A stretch of 64,000 nucleotides of DNA from Chrysopilus asiliformis. Lineage: Eukaryota > Arthropoda > Insecta > Diptera > Rhagionidae. This document shows positions 1 to 12,800 of the stretch, one piece after another (the first letter of the stretch is position 1; each line of letters starts with the position of its first letter). Below the pieces are notes generated by a model, which did not search any database, had not been told where the DNA came from, and worked only from the letters and a program-made list of their open reading frames with translations. The stretch covers positions 74,618,085 through 74,682,084 of the forward strand of contig OZ035960.1 in assembly GCA_964034945.1 (NCBI GenBank), written 5' to 3'. The position numbers and the translations under genes are program-made.

Positions 1-320
1 ACCAACAACACGCAAAACGACTCTTTGTAATACGGGTGATTGAACAATCGTAATACGGATGATTGAATTTTCGGCTTATAAGCTTGGTGCTAATTACACC
101 ACGATTCGCACGAATGTGGCAAGAAAAGTAAAGCCAATCACAGCCCGGCACATCTGTAATTTTCCATTTCAGTTGTCAAATCCTACGTGCATCACTCCTA
201 CCAATACCGCACTTCATATTATCTGGACTTGGACACGTAACGAAACACACCAGGTCAACACTAATCACATCATATAATAATATAATAATTGCTCATATAA
301 TAATTATTCATATAATAATT
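1..320. other. Window start, AT-rich non-coding
   Basis: No gene is recognised. Positions 14-43 resemble the right end of the small inverted-repeat element at 23791-23892 (shared tail AATACGGGTGATT). From about 272 the sequence is a short imperfect repeat of CATATAATAATTG-like units. Confidence 0.35.
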
Positions 321-332
321 GCTCATATAATA

Positions 333-472
333 ATTGCAGTAACAAGTTTATTATATGCTTCATCAGCAACGGCTCTATTTTTGAGCCAATCTGAAGAAGA
401 GTTTTCTTCTTCAGATTGGCTCAAAAATAGAGCTGTTGCTGATGGAGCATATAATAAACTTGTTACTGCAAT
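333..472. repeat. Long near-perfect palindrome (68-bp arms, 4-nt loop)
   Basis: The arms 333-400 and 405-472 are reverse complements with only two or three mismatches, around the loop GTTT. The right arm reads on the + strand as a plausible peptide containing SDWLKNRAVAD and YNKLVTAI, so it may be an inverted duplication of a small coding fragment. No TSD or family was identified. Confidence 0.85.
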
Positions 473-820
473 AAATATATGATCCATATTTTCATTAAAT
501 TTAACAAATTTCACTGCAATTATTTCACAGTTCAGTTAAATTTTAAGGTTATTTTCATCCCAATGTCTGGAACGTCACAAAGGCGAAAGACATAGCGAAT
601 GAAAAAGGCGAACCGTGTGCACACGGCAAAAAATGACGAAAGACGTGACGCCTCAAAAAAAGGGCTAATGTAAACAGACTCTTTGAGATGACTGGAGTAG
701 TAAAAGTATTGTCTAAACACATTCTCTAGCTTTCGTTGTGACAGTTGTATCAGGTCTTCTTATAATTTCATTCTGAATTTACGCACAATTGTAGCATTGC
801 GATATTTCACCGGTTGCAAA
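473..820. promoter_or_regulatory. Upstream region of Nfs1
   Basis: This 348-bp stretch lies between the palindrome and the Nfs1 start codon. It should hold the 5' UTR and core promoter, but I see no convincing TATA box or initiator, so the role is inferred from position only. Confidence 0.3.
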
Positions 821-3800
821 ATGTTGAATTTAATTCGAAGTGCCTCACATAAAGTGACATATGGTTCAAATGCCATTAAATATCTTAAAATGCGTCCTTT
901 ATCGAATGGTAACTATTTCATTAACTATTGGTAATTATTTCAGTATAAATATTTTTAGATGTTCAATCAAAGTTTAGTATCAAAGAGGATATTTCCCCTG
1001 GACGGCCACTATACTTAGATGCACAGGCAACAACTCCATTGGTAAAGTATAACCTCAGAGGATTAAGAATTAAATATCTGAAAAGAGGTTGCCGGGATGT
1101 GACTTTTTTCGGTATTTGCAATTGCGGTGAATAGTACTTATTCAAAATATTAAAGATATTCGTATAACCTTCCAAAAGTATCGTAAACTGCGTAAGTTTA
1201 CCACCTCGTAAATGAACTCACAATATAGGTATTAATGAAACCAGAAAAAAATTTCTATTTGCTTCAATAATTAAATTCCAACGAAACAGCCCCTTATGTA
1301 CAACTTAAATTATCAAAAGGTGATGGCCCAATAGAAGCTTTGCTTGCTTTACTCGCTTTGACAGCTGAATTCAACTCCGTGTTTCCTTATGAGAGCTGGC
1401 CCAATACAAAAGCGCTTAAAGCAAAGCGAAGCAAACAAAGCTTCGATTTGAGCAATTCTCAATTAGACGCTTTGCTGTATGCGCTTTGACAGTTTTGACA
1501 ATTCAGTTTTTCACCTAATCGATGGAATAAAACACAAATAGCATACAAAATGCATTGTAATTGCTTAATAAATTAATTTTTATTGTTAAAATGTTACACA
1601 AACTTTTTGTTCACTCAGATGATATAAATACAATAGAAATGCCAGATGTCAAAGCGCTCATAACAAAGCGCATATTGGCATAGATTAAAGACTTATAGAT
1701 GGGAAGTTTGCGTAATGAGTGCAAAGAGAGCCACTATGGGAACAAAAACTCGAACCAATATGATTTTTCTTTTTCTCCTTCACACTTAAATGCAGTTCAT
1801 AAAAAAACATCTGACTTGTTGTTTTCTTGCGATGGCGCAGGGAGCAACAAAATAAAAAATATTTAGGAGAAAACAGAAAAAAATCACTTATAAAAGTTGT
1901 CTAACACATCTTGTTTAGTCATGCTTCTGTTAAATAAATGTTCACATGAACAAAATTGAAGGGCTCCATTTCCCTACAATTGAATTTACATATATTTTCA
2001 CGGAACACAAAAAATAAGAAAAACTGATTTTTAGCCGACCCTATTTCCAATATGACAATGCACTACATATACACTAACAAGTTTCGGCCAGCGCCAATGT
2101 TTATATTTTGCTTCTAAAGTAAATGGAACAAGATTTCTTCACTTTAATTAATTAAAACTTTCTTAAAATGTCCGAACAATAATATTTAACACTGCTTAAA
2201 ATATCTATTTCACAAAAAATATTACATTTTGTGATTTGTCACTCGCACTCGATTTATTTGTTTATTTTAAACTGACAGATTGGACTTCGTATTACCAGAT
2301 CGCATAAATTAAAGGCGAGAAAATTTTCAAATATTTGATGTTAACAAATTTGTCATATTTGGGATTCAATTTGTTAAATGTATAGTATTTGATCGCTTTA
2401 ACTTTGATGTTTTTAATAATGTGGTTGTCCACCTTTAACAAAAACCACAATTTATTTTAGAAAAAAAATCTGGTTAAATTCAATAAATTGAACTGATTTT
2501 GCGAGATTCACTTCGGAAAATCGATGTTCTGTGCTCTGAATCGTCTTAACCCTTTCATGCATACATTTTTCTATGGAATTAATTTTCACGGTTTTTGGTA
2601 TCCGAGGGTTTTTGGGGTCGCTGATTACGAATCTGAAGTCTAAACTTCAAAATGGCGGATCCAATATGGCGGTCAAAAAAGATAAAATTCATTAGATTAC
2701 GCTGAAACTAGTACGTAATTTTATCTTTTTTGACCGCCATATTGGATCCGCCATTTTGAATTTTTGACTTCAGATTCGTAATCAGCGACCCCAAAAACCT
2801 TTATAAAGCTGATTACCGATTTTTTAACTGTAATAGATTTGCCACAGTTACATTGAATCTGCAAAATAGCTACTTTTTTGCTTTTTATTTATTTATAAAA
2901 TGCAGTAATTATAAAAAAAGCGCATATTACTTTTTTTCATAACAATTGATGTCCTAGGATACTTACGAAATTAATTTAGTAAATATAAGTGCATGAAATA
3001 TATTTTATAATATTAAAAAACTGAATTAGAAAAGGTGTTGTTGTACAACAACACTATGCAACAAAGGGTTAAGAAAAAAGCTTTTCCTGTAATCTCTTTG
3101 CCAACGATTATTCATCTAAGATTTTTTAAAAATATGTCCTATGATACCAACGCTAGTAACAAAAAATTATAGTTGCTATACGTATGTCTGTAAGAACGAT
3201 AACTTTAAAACTGTTTGACCAAAATGAGTGAAATTTTGTAACCTTTAAACCATTTTGTAAATTTTTGTTCTGATTATTCATTACTCGAACTGGATTTTTT
3301 CGTGTCCAAAGTTTTTAAATTACGCCATATAGGGATTTCCGTATGTGCGTACAGCTAATTGTAGCTATGTGTACATGTTTGATTATTTATTCTGACTTAT
3401 GTAAAAACAGATGTAAAAAATAATTGTCGCTTTAAGCTATTATGTCAATTACGTGAAAAGATTTTTTTAAGTTTCAAACAAATTCAGAAATAGAGTAGGT
3501 GGGGGAAACCACATTTAATTATTCACAAAAAAAATCAAACAATAATTAATAATTTAAAAAAAAAGTATTTAAAGAGGCCTAAAATTGAGATGCGGCAACA
3601 CCATCTGAACGTACACAAAGCTAACTCCTGTGTTCACGCAGGCAATGAGATAGACACAATTTTGGCAGCCGTACTCTTCTCAGCTGATATTTGTTGTTAG
3701 AGCCTTCCCATCTATATATATCTAATCTATGATATTGGGTCTAGAAATGCTTTGCTTGCTTTGATCGCCTCGAATGCTTCCGCAAAGTAAAGCAAGCAAA

Positions 3801-6800
3801 GCTTCTATTGGGCCATTACCTTAAGTCTCAGAATTTCTACGGTTTATAGCGAAAACACAATGGCGCGTCAACGCGTTCGTAAGCTTTGACATTTCAGCGC
3901 ACCAAGCACGCTTTGACAATTGAACGCTTTGAAGCGTCTGTGCTAAAACCTAATAACGCTTCGTAAGAACCACACGCTTCACTATTTTTATTTCAAATAA
4001 AATGGAAATAAAGAGTTTATGTGAATTAAAAAGCATTTGGAAGACAGAATTTGTTGCAGGAGTAGCACACAAAGCACATGAATTAAAAACATCAATTGAT
4101 GATGGTGAATTTAAGAAATAAATATTGAAAGAGATGCGGACGAGTTCTTTATAAAATAAGTTATTTAAATAAAAGCCACGATGATCCTTGGCATCTTTTA
4201 AAGTCACTAGAATAATCGGCGAATATATTTGAATTAATTTTACTTTATTTTTTGTCTTGTTATTCCGCATTTTCACACAATTTCGATTTTAGATTGCATA
4301 AATATTAATTATTTTTCTCTTTTTTAATTAATCGTTCCATAAATGCATCATTTGCCCCACCATTTTCCAAAAATCACTCACAATACGCAATTTTCATTCA
4401 AATTTCAAAGCGCCAACGCGTCTGAAAGTAGAAAGTAGGTCTACTCCAAGCGTCAGGGCGCTTCGAAGCGTCAAGGCGAAGCGCCATTATAAATCGTTCC
4501 ATAGTAAGCTAGGGATTTTACTTTTGAAGCGTCGAAATGTCAAAGCTTACGCACGCCTTGACGCGTCATTGTGTTTTCGCTATTAAGTAGGCTAACCGTA
4601 ACTTAATTTTTTAAGAATAGTACGCGCAAATGGGCCTAAATCCACTTTTTTTATGTGTACAATTGGACAGTTACGTGAAAAAGTGAAATTAAATTATGAA
4701 GTAACAGGAACTAAATTGATTTATTTTAATGTACCAGCTAGTAAGTTTTTTAAGGGAGATGCCCCACTGGCGAATCAGCTCCTGCAGCTGCCTGATCCCG
4801 ACATCAGGTCAGCCAGTTGCAGGAACTGATTCGATCAGTTGGCGTGGCACACTGAACTGGGATCAGCTGACCTCAAACGTCAAAATGTCGGACTCGGAGG
4901 AAGAAGTTCTCCTTATTTCTCTGCCAAAAAAACGGAATCTGTGCAATCGTACAAGCATCTACCTTTTCCTACAGCTTGTACGACTGCTGTGTTTAATTTC
5001 TCCTATTCGATGGACATGGTATTTATTTTCGCTTGTTCAAAAGTTTATTAGTTAAACAGACTTGTCAAAATTTTATGATGTCCCCAACTAGTAATTATCT
5101 TAAAGTCAACATTATATGAAGTAGACAGCCTATAACCTAGAGAGTGGCCATGCTACTTTAATATACTGTGCTACTGATGACAAATATTACCGCCAGACGA
5201 AAAAAATATTGAAAATTATCATTTTATTGTAATTAATCTAACAAAAATGGCATTAGAAACTACCCGACATGTTCCTGATATCAGCTACATTTAGGTCAGT
5301 TCAAAAAAATCAGCTCTGTGTCCCAGACATGCAGCTGCACATTTTTTGCAGTGTGCCATGCGCCATTGGATTACATGTGCAACTGATGTCGGGGTCAGTC
5401 AGACCGTGTCTCCACTTGGGATTTTTCATCGCAGAGATTTTTGATTGACCAATCAGAGCTCGAGTTGACGGCGATAAGAAATCCCAGAGATAAATTTCAT
5501 GAAATCTTGCAATTGCAAAATTTCATGGAATTTCCCGATTCAAGATGGCGAAATCTAAATTATCCCGACAAGTAGTTGGGAAAATAACTACTTTTTACAA
5601 ACAATACGATAGAAAAGGCTTTGGGAGAGAATATTTAACATTAAGGTTTTTCTTTTCGCCTGCTTTTCTTTGTTTCTAATATTTTGCAATAACTGTGACG
5701 AGTTGTTTTAACTTCAAAGGCATGCGAAGAAATGAAATTCCATGAAATATCACTCCAACTGTCAAAAAAATCTCATTGCGGTAAGATATTTCTTGAGATA
5801 AAAAATTGTTAATCAAGACGCGGTGTCAGCTGCAGGAGCTGATGGCCAGTGTGACATCTCGCTAAGGGAGCCACAGATGTACAACTTGGTTGCCAACCAG
5901 TCTGCTAACTCGTTTGCCACAGACGATGCAAATTCAGCAGCAACATAAGCAAAAGTCATGGTACATTAAAGCGGCCCCTACACGGTCAATCTTGCAGTCA
6001 ATGATCGCATGCTGTGACAGCATTTTGAACGTCTATGGTGATGCTGTCATGCAAAATTCCATGATTGCCAGCATGCTGGCCAATATCAAAATCATTTTGA
6101 TATTTTTCAAGGGAGCTTTGTGAATGACAGCATGCTTGAACGTGTATGGCGAAGCTGTCAATCAATTCGTCATTTCAGCGTAATTTTTAGTAGTGAAAAG
6201 ATGTCGCATATAAAAGACAAAGATTTTTAGGAATCCTTTTTCGAGTTATACAGACAAAGAAGTGAGTTGTGGATGACGAAAAGTGAAAAATATAAGGACA
6301 AATTTTTTTTTAATTTATATTAAGTGTTGTTTTATATTAAGTTTTTTTTTAACTGATACTTGCGTGCATGATTGAGCGTCTAGTGCAAATAAGCTTTTTG
6401 CTGTGAAAGCATGATTGACTGCACGATTGAACGTGTAGGGGCCGCTTAACTGTATGATTGAGCTAAATGAAGGGGGGGGGGGGGTTTAGCTCACGGAGGG
6501 TGTTTTGGGGTGCTTTTTATTTTTTGAAATTCAGGGGTTTTTTCAGAGGAAATCGTGATAATTAAAATAAATTGTTTTCTGAATTATAATATAAATTTTT
6601 TTTTGAATTCTTGTTTGATGTAAAACCTGTGTAAAGAATTTGCTTCACATGTTATAATTTAGCGTCATGACCCTTGTGTGTGCTACATAAAAATCAAATT
6701 CGGTTCACGTCGAATTTGATTATTATGTACATTTGAAATACATTTTTGTTTTGTTTAATATTGTTTTTTAATACTGAAAATATTTTCTTTCTTCCACCAG

Positions 6801-9800
6801 ATTGACGTAGGTTTATAAAAAATAAAATAATCCAGGAGATTCTTTATAAGAAAAATTCTCAATGATTAGCAAATTTCAACTTTATCATAGAAACATAACA
6901 GAAGCTATAATTGCCCATTTGTCAATTATTGAAAATCCGCATGGTGATATGAAATCAAAATCCAACTTTTAAGTCAAACTTTTCTGATATGATTTTCAAA
7001 TTCCTCTTTAAAGTCAAACTTTGTGCTATTTTTTTTTGGGATTCTTTGGTTAAAAATGTCCAAATTTATGCCCTAAAACCTAAAAAATAAAAAAAAGTTG
7101 CTGGTTGACTGTTTTATATACGACAATTGCCTAAATTTTGGTTATAACTAATTGTTGCAATACGAATAAAAAATTTGGGGGTTTTTATTCCAAAATAGCC
7201 CGTTTCAGGGGGTTTTTCAGGCTACGACGACCCCAATTTCGAAAAGAGGACACTTCCACATTCCTCCCATATATACATCAAATATGTAGGGCCATTGAGG
7301 CTAAACTGAACTTTAGCCCAACAACTCTATAGAAATGGTTGATTGGTATGGCAGAGGTGTGAATTTAGTGCGATATATTAAAGTTATCTTCACGTGGTTA
7401 AGGAGACTACAAACAGCAACTTCTGTGCCAAAAAAGAAGGTTCTATCTCAATTGGATATAAATTAATTTAAAAAAAATAGTTTGACAAAAAAAAAGGTTG
7501 GAAAAAGATTCGGTTATCCTATTATTTAGCTTTTTCTAGTCAAATGCAAAAATAGATAAACTTTAGGGGAGTCGTACGATATACCGAAAAATAATATGTT
7601 GAAACATGAAAACATCGAAAATTTTAAACCCTGAATACGCCGAAATTTATTTTGTTGAAATATAAAATGCCGAAAAAATGTAAAAGACCGAAAATGTCGA
7701 AAATCGTTAAAAAAAATTTAAAAAAAACAGATTTTTTATTATACGTTTTATTGCTGCTTAGTAATTCAAAAATGGTCTGGTACGGTAAGTCGAAATTTCA
7801 AATCTCATTTAAAACATATTAAATTTCAAATTTAAATCATAAATAACTTCGTTTTTTTATTAACAATGAACATTTGTAATAATTTTCAATTTTAGGCAAG
7901 AGATGTATAATGAGCTAAATTTTTCAAGAGCTCAATTTCAGAATATTCATGTCTGTTACTTAAAATATTTTGAATGTTTTTTAATATTTTTTTATATGCT
8001 ACTCTAGGTTTGATGATTTCGTAACAATTTATTTGGTTAATTTTATTTTTAACAACGAGATACTCTTCTTTTTCGCAGCATTTTTGAAAAATGGTTCTGA
8101 TCAATGAATACTGTTACCTATTATATGTATTTATATAAACAATAACGAATTCATTGTAAAAATGGTATGACTAATGTACAAAATGCAGCATTTTGTACAT
8201 TAGTCATACCATTTTTACAATGAATTCGCCTTCGGCATTTTTTTTTCGACATTTTAATTTTCGGCATTTTTAGTTTTCGATATTTTTTTTTTCGACAATT
8301 CATTTTTCGGAATTTTTGATTTCGAGATTTTAAACTTTAGTTTTGAAAGGCCTTTCAAAATATGCAATCAGTATTTAAGCGCGATAATTATAGGAGAGAG
8401 GGGGTGAAAAAACCATGGTCGAATATACATAAGTTCCTCTAGCCTATCATAGTAATTTTGATATTTTTTTTTTCGTAGTTTCATTTTTTCTTTGCGTAGA
8501 TTTTTGTTTCGTTTAAATCGGACTAGTGGTTGCCGAGTTATGACCAAAAATCAATTTTTTGCCCGATTTTCGAAGGGGGTTTTCCGCTTTTTAAATAGTT
8601 TATTGGGCTATTAAAAAACACGTGTTACTTAGTTTTCGGTCCTCTATAACAGTGCTCGGCAACCAGTGTGCCACGACACACTGGTGTGCCGGGAAATGAT
8701 ATTAGGTGTGCCGCGGTAAACAACTCAAATAGCTATTTAGTAATTTTTTCAGATTTTTTTTTTAAATTTTAAATATATTTTTAATTTTAAATACAAATTT
8801 TTACTTTCTTCTACGGAGTATAATAAAGTATTGTATTCATGAAAAATTTCGACCTCTTAATTTTGCCTAAAAAACATTTCCCGATCACTCCTGAGTCGAT
8901 TGGAGTCATATTTAAAAAATGTCTTTCTGTCTGTCAGTCTGTGTACAAGATTTCTCAAAAACTAATGGAGCTAGCGCCATGAAATTTTATAGGCATGTTG
9001 GGTCCTGAAATGGGACGATCCTATCAACTTTTGGTGGAAATCCGTTAACCGGAAGTATCCAAAATGGCGGTTTTTCAAAAATCGCAATTTCGTTTTTCTC
9101 GATTTACTCCCAAACTACGCGTTTTTTAGTGGCCTTAAGTATGACAAAACTTGGAGAAAATAAAATTTCCCACACTTTTGTCTTTAGCTATAACTCGATA
9201 TCTCCACCTGTTATCGAGATAAACCGTTATTTCCAAAAAACAGTTTTTTGCGATTATCTCGAAAACTAACGGGTTTTTGCTGACTGGATGTATGAAGTGA
9301 ATTAATGAGAATGGCATTCTGCACAATTTTGTTTCTTACCGTTATCCGTTATCTTTTACCGTTATTGAGATATTTTCATTAATATGTAAAAAATCATATT
9401 TTTGCGAATAATTTGCAAACTAACGGTTTTTCGACAAATCAGTTAAAAGAATAATTAAAGATGTTAACATTTTCTACATTTTTGCCATTTACCGTAAATT
9501 GATATCTTTTACCGTTCTCAAGTTATCTCAAATTTGTACGTTTTTGATATTTTTGAATAAACCAAGAATTTATTGGGAGGTCGTCTTAGGTTGACAACGC
9601 GACAGGGCTCTAGCGTAAATTGCGCAGGGTCGTAGATTTTGTAGAAGAAAGTTTTGTGTTGACCACAACTGATATTTTTATATTTTCTTTTGTGGTGTGC
9701 CGCGGATTTCCAGAAAAAAAATTGGTGTGCCGTATGCAAATAAAGGTTGCGGAGCACTGCTCTATAACATATCCAAAAATCGTAAGTTGGATTACAACAT

Positions 9801-12800
9801 TTCTCTTTCGAGATTTTCAATAGCTAGACATCGTAAGTAGTAGGTACGATGTTCTTGAAGTTTGCAGTTTTAAATTTCAAATGTAACTTGACTTTCGATA
9901 CAACAAAAAAATGCCTCCTATTAATGTCGTAACTAGACTTACATATAAGTTAAAAATTGTCATGACATTAAAAACATCGTCTAGTACATCTAATAATATC
10001 TACTTGGTATATTTCCTCCAAATATTTCACTTTCGAGTATTTTTAATGTAATGAGGAAAAATAACTAAAATTGATTTTCTGCAAAATGATATTTTTCGGG
10101 TTACTTGTGCCAGAGCTTTTGAAAGGACGCCGTCCTTTCATAGGTCTTTTCAGTTTCGGGAACAGAAAAAAGTCGCAGGGAGCCAAGTCCGGTGATTACG
10201 TTGACTGAGGAATGATTACGGTCATTCAACAGCTCCTGAGCGATGCTCATGCAACGGTTCTTTTGGTCAAAATTTAGCAATTTCGGAACAAACTTCGCTA
10301 CCAGACGCTTCATGCCTAAAACATCCGAAAAAATTGCATGGCACGAGCCAACCGATATGCCCACATCTTCAGCAACTTCTCTAACAGTAATTCGACTGCA
10401 AAATGGTTGATCATGTCAACATATGTTGGGAACATGTGTACTAACATAATTTAAAAAAATCGAGAATCGAATGTACGTAGCCCTCGAAATTTGAAGTCAC
10501 CTTTTTTTTGAACAAACCTCGTATATCTTCTTCACTCTTAGAGGCATCGCAACTAAAGACTTTTTTTGGACGATAGCTTAGCCAAACCTACTAAACTATC
10601 GTCAAACAAAAAGTCAGTACTGTTGTTTGCTCTGTTGTTCGCAAGTACAAGACCTGTATTTGTAGCTATTTTTCACAAATTGTAGGACTTGTAAACACAT
10701 TCGGAGTAATTTTACAATCCGAAATGTTTTCACAAGTCTTTATTTTCTGTTCCTCAACGCATTTCGGTAAGCTTACAATTACAAGTGTTTTTTTTTTGTG
10801 GAAAATTGTGAGAAAAAACACTTGTAGTCGAATACCATCCCACAAAAACTTTTTTTTGCATGAATCTAACTACAATTGTTAGAAATATTTAGTAGTGCTC
10901 AAACGCCTTTAAAAGTGATCACAAGTGTGTAAAAAATGGATACGGACAGTAGCAGTAGTAGCGAAAATGAAGCTAATATGCAATTAGCAACCCGTCGCAG
11001 AAGAATTTGTCGTGCTAGAATAAATTTCAATTTAACCTCTGTGTTTGAATTCAACGAAAAATTTCGTTGATACAAAAAATTGATACAATTGTATAAATCG
11101 AAATTGTAAAAACGTAAAGAAAAAATATTTACAAATGTGTGAGTTCCTGGAACGCTTTTTTTTGGATTTCTACTTGTGAATATAAAATTTAAAGATTTGC
11201 GAATTGTAGAATTGTACTTTTGTGGAATAGGCCCAGAAAGGCTATAGCCGGGTAAGCATGTGAAATCGGCCCCTACTCCGATTTGACTGATTTTTTTTTT
11301 TGTTGGAAGTAGCTTATCATGAATCTTAAGTCGTGGCAAATTTTCCGTTTCCAAAAATCCACAATTTTGAAGAAAAAATATTTTTTTTGTTTTCAAACAA
11401 AAATTTTTTTTTGGGCAAGCTGTCCAATTTTTTTGAAACTTTACTATGTTGTAAAGGTAATCGAACGGCTGTATATAGGTTCCTCAACCATATGAAAGTC
11501 GGTGTAAATCGTTTTGAAGCATGAATTTAGTGTCGTGAAATAAAATTCACGGAGTAAAATGTCAGATGTAAACAACGCATTAAGTTAAATGAAATGACGA
11601 ATAAAATAAAATGTCTAAGCCAGTCTTTCCATGGTTTTGTCATGGTCATTGATATCAAGTAAAAAAAACTTTGATTATTTCAACCCATGGTATATAAATT
11701 ACTGAACAAAATGGTTTACACTTAGTCGATTGGCCACACGTAGCTTTTTTTTGGAGATTATTGGTGTTGTAAAAATATTTTTTTTTCAGTTTATTGAGAA
11801 AACTGGTGATCCTGTTTTCTAAATTATATTTGGTTGTACCGTATAATCCAGCGTTTCTCAACCTTTCAGTATTCGCGTCCCAATTTTCAATCATAATTTT
11901 CATCGCGCCCCCTTGCATACAATAAAATTTATGTCTATCTAATATTAAGCCTTCCTTCGAAAGACTTTGCTCTGCAAGACAGGCCCAAGGAAGTCACTAA
12001 TAACACTGGTCAACAAAATTGTAACTTTGTTGTGCCACATGGACTTTTTTGATATTTTTTCGACATGTTAACGCAGTTAATAAATCACAATATTTTGATG
12101 AAATCACAGACAAATAGTTTTATGACTATTTCTTCTCGAACGGTTCTTTGCTTTTATTTCCGTAGTACTAGTTATAAGTATTACCGTATCACAAGAAAAC
12201 TGAGGCTAATTGAAACAAAAGAATTGCAGTTTAATAATCAGGGTGCTTAGTTAAAATAGTATTAGCCATCAAAGTTCGTGTGGCATGACCAGTGTTGACC
12301 AGTGTAATTTATTAAATTTGTTTTTAATTTAGTAAGTTGTTAATAAGTTAATTATTAAATATTATGTCGAAATTTATTTTGTTTTGCACGTGTGTGTGTA
12401 CTTTCTTTTCAGTCAGTTAATCAACTTTTTTAAATATTTTCTCTTGGATATGCTGGCGCCCCACCTTAAATGTACTCGTGCCCCCCTAGGGGGCGCCCCA
12501 TACAGGTTGAGAATCGCGGGTATAATCCATCTGAATAGACATTTTTTTCAAACGGTCCCAAGAATCTTCAATGGGGCATAACTGCGATATTAGGAGGATT
12601 TTGATCCTTAGGAACAAATGAAATGCCCAGCTTACGGTTTTTGAAATCGAAGATTTGGCGTAGTGGCACGAGGCTACATCTGGCCAAAAGATCATCTGGT
12701 CTGTATTTATTTATTGATAAAGTTTTTGACTTCCGGCAAACTAATTTCTGCATATCGATCAGCGTTCATCGCCAAATTTGATGGAAGAAATTGGGATGGG

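Larger units (their letters stand above)
1315..3822. mobile_element. Large non-autonomous TIR element, 2.5 kb
   Basis: The termini are inverted repeats of about 35 bp: GGCCCAATAGAAGCTTTGC at the left is matched by its complement ending near 3814. A second inverted pair, about 30 bp, lies inside (1682-1711 with GATGGGAAG; 3706-3735), suggesting nesting or an extended foldback structure. There is no transposase ORF. The superfamily is not clear because no clean TSD was found. Confidence 0.7.
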
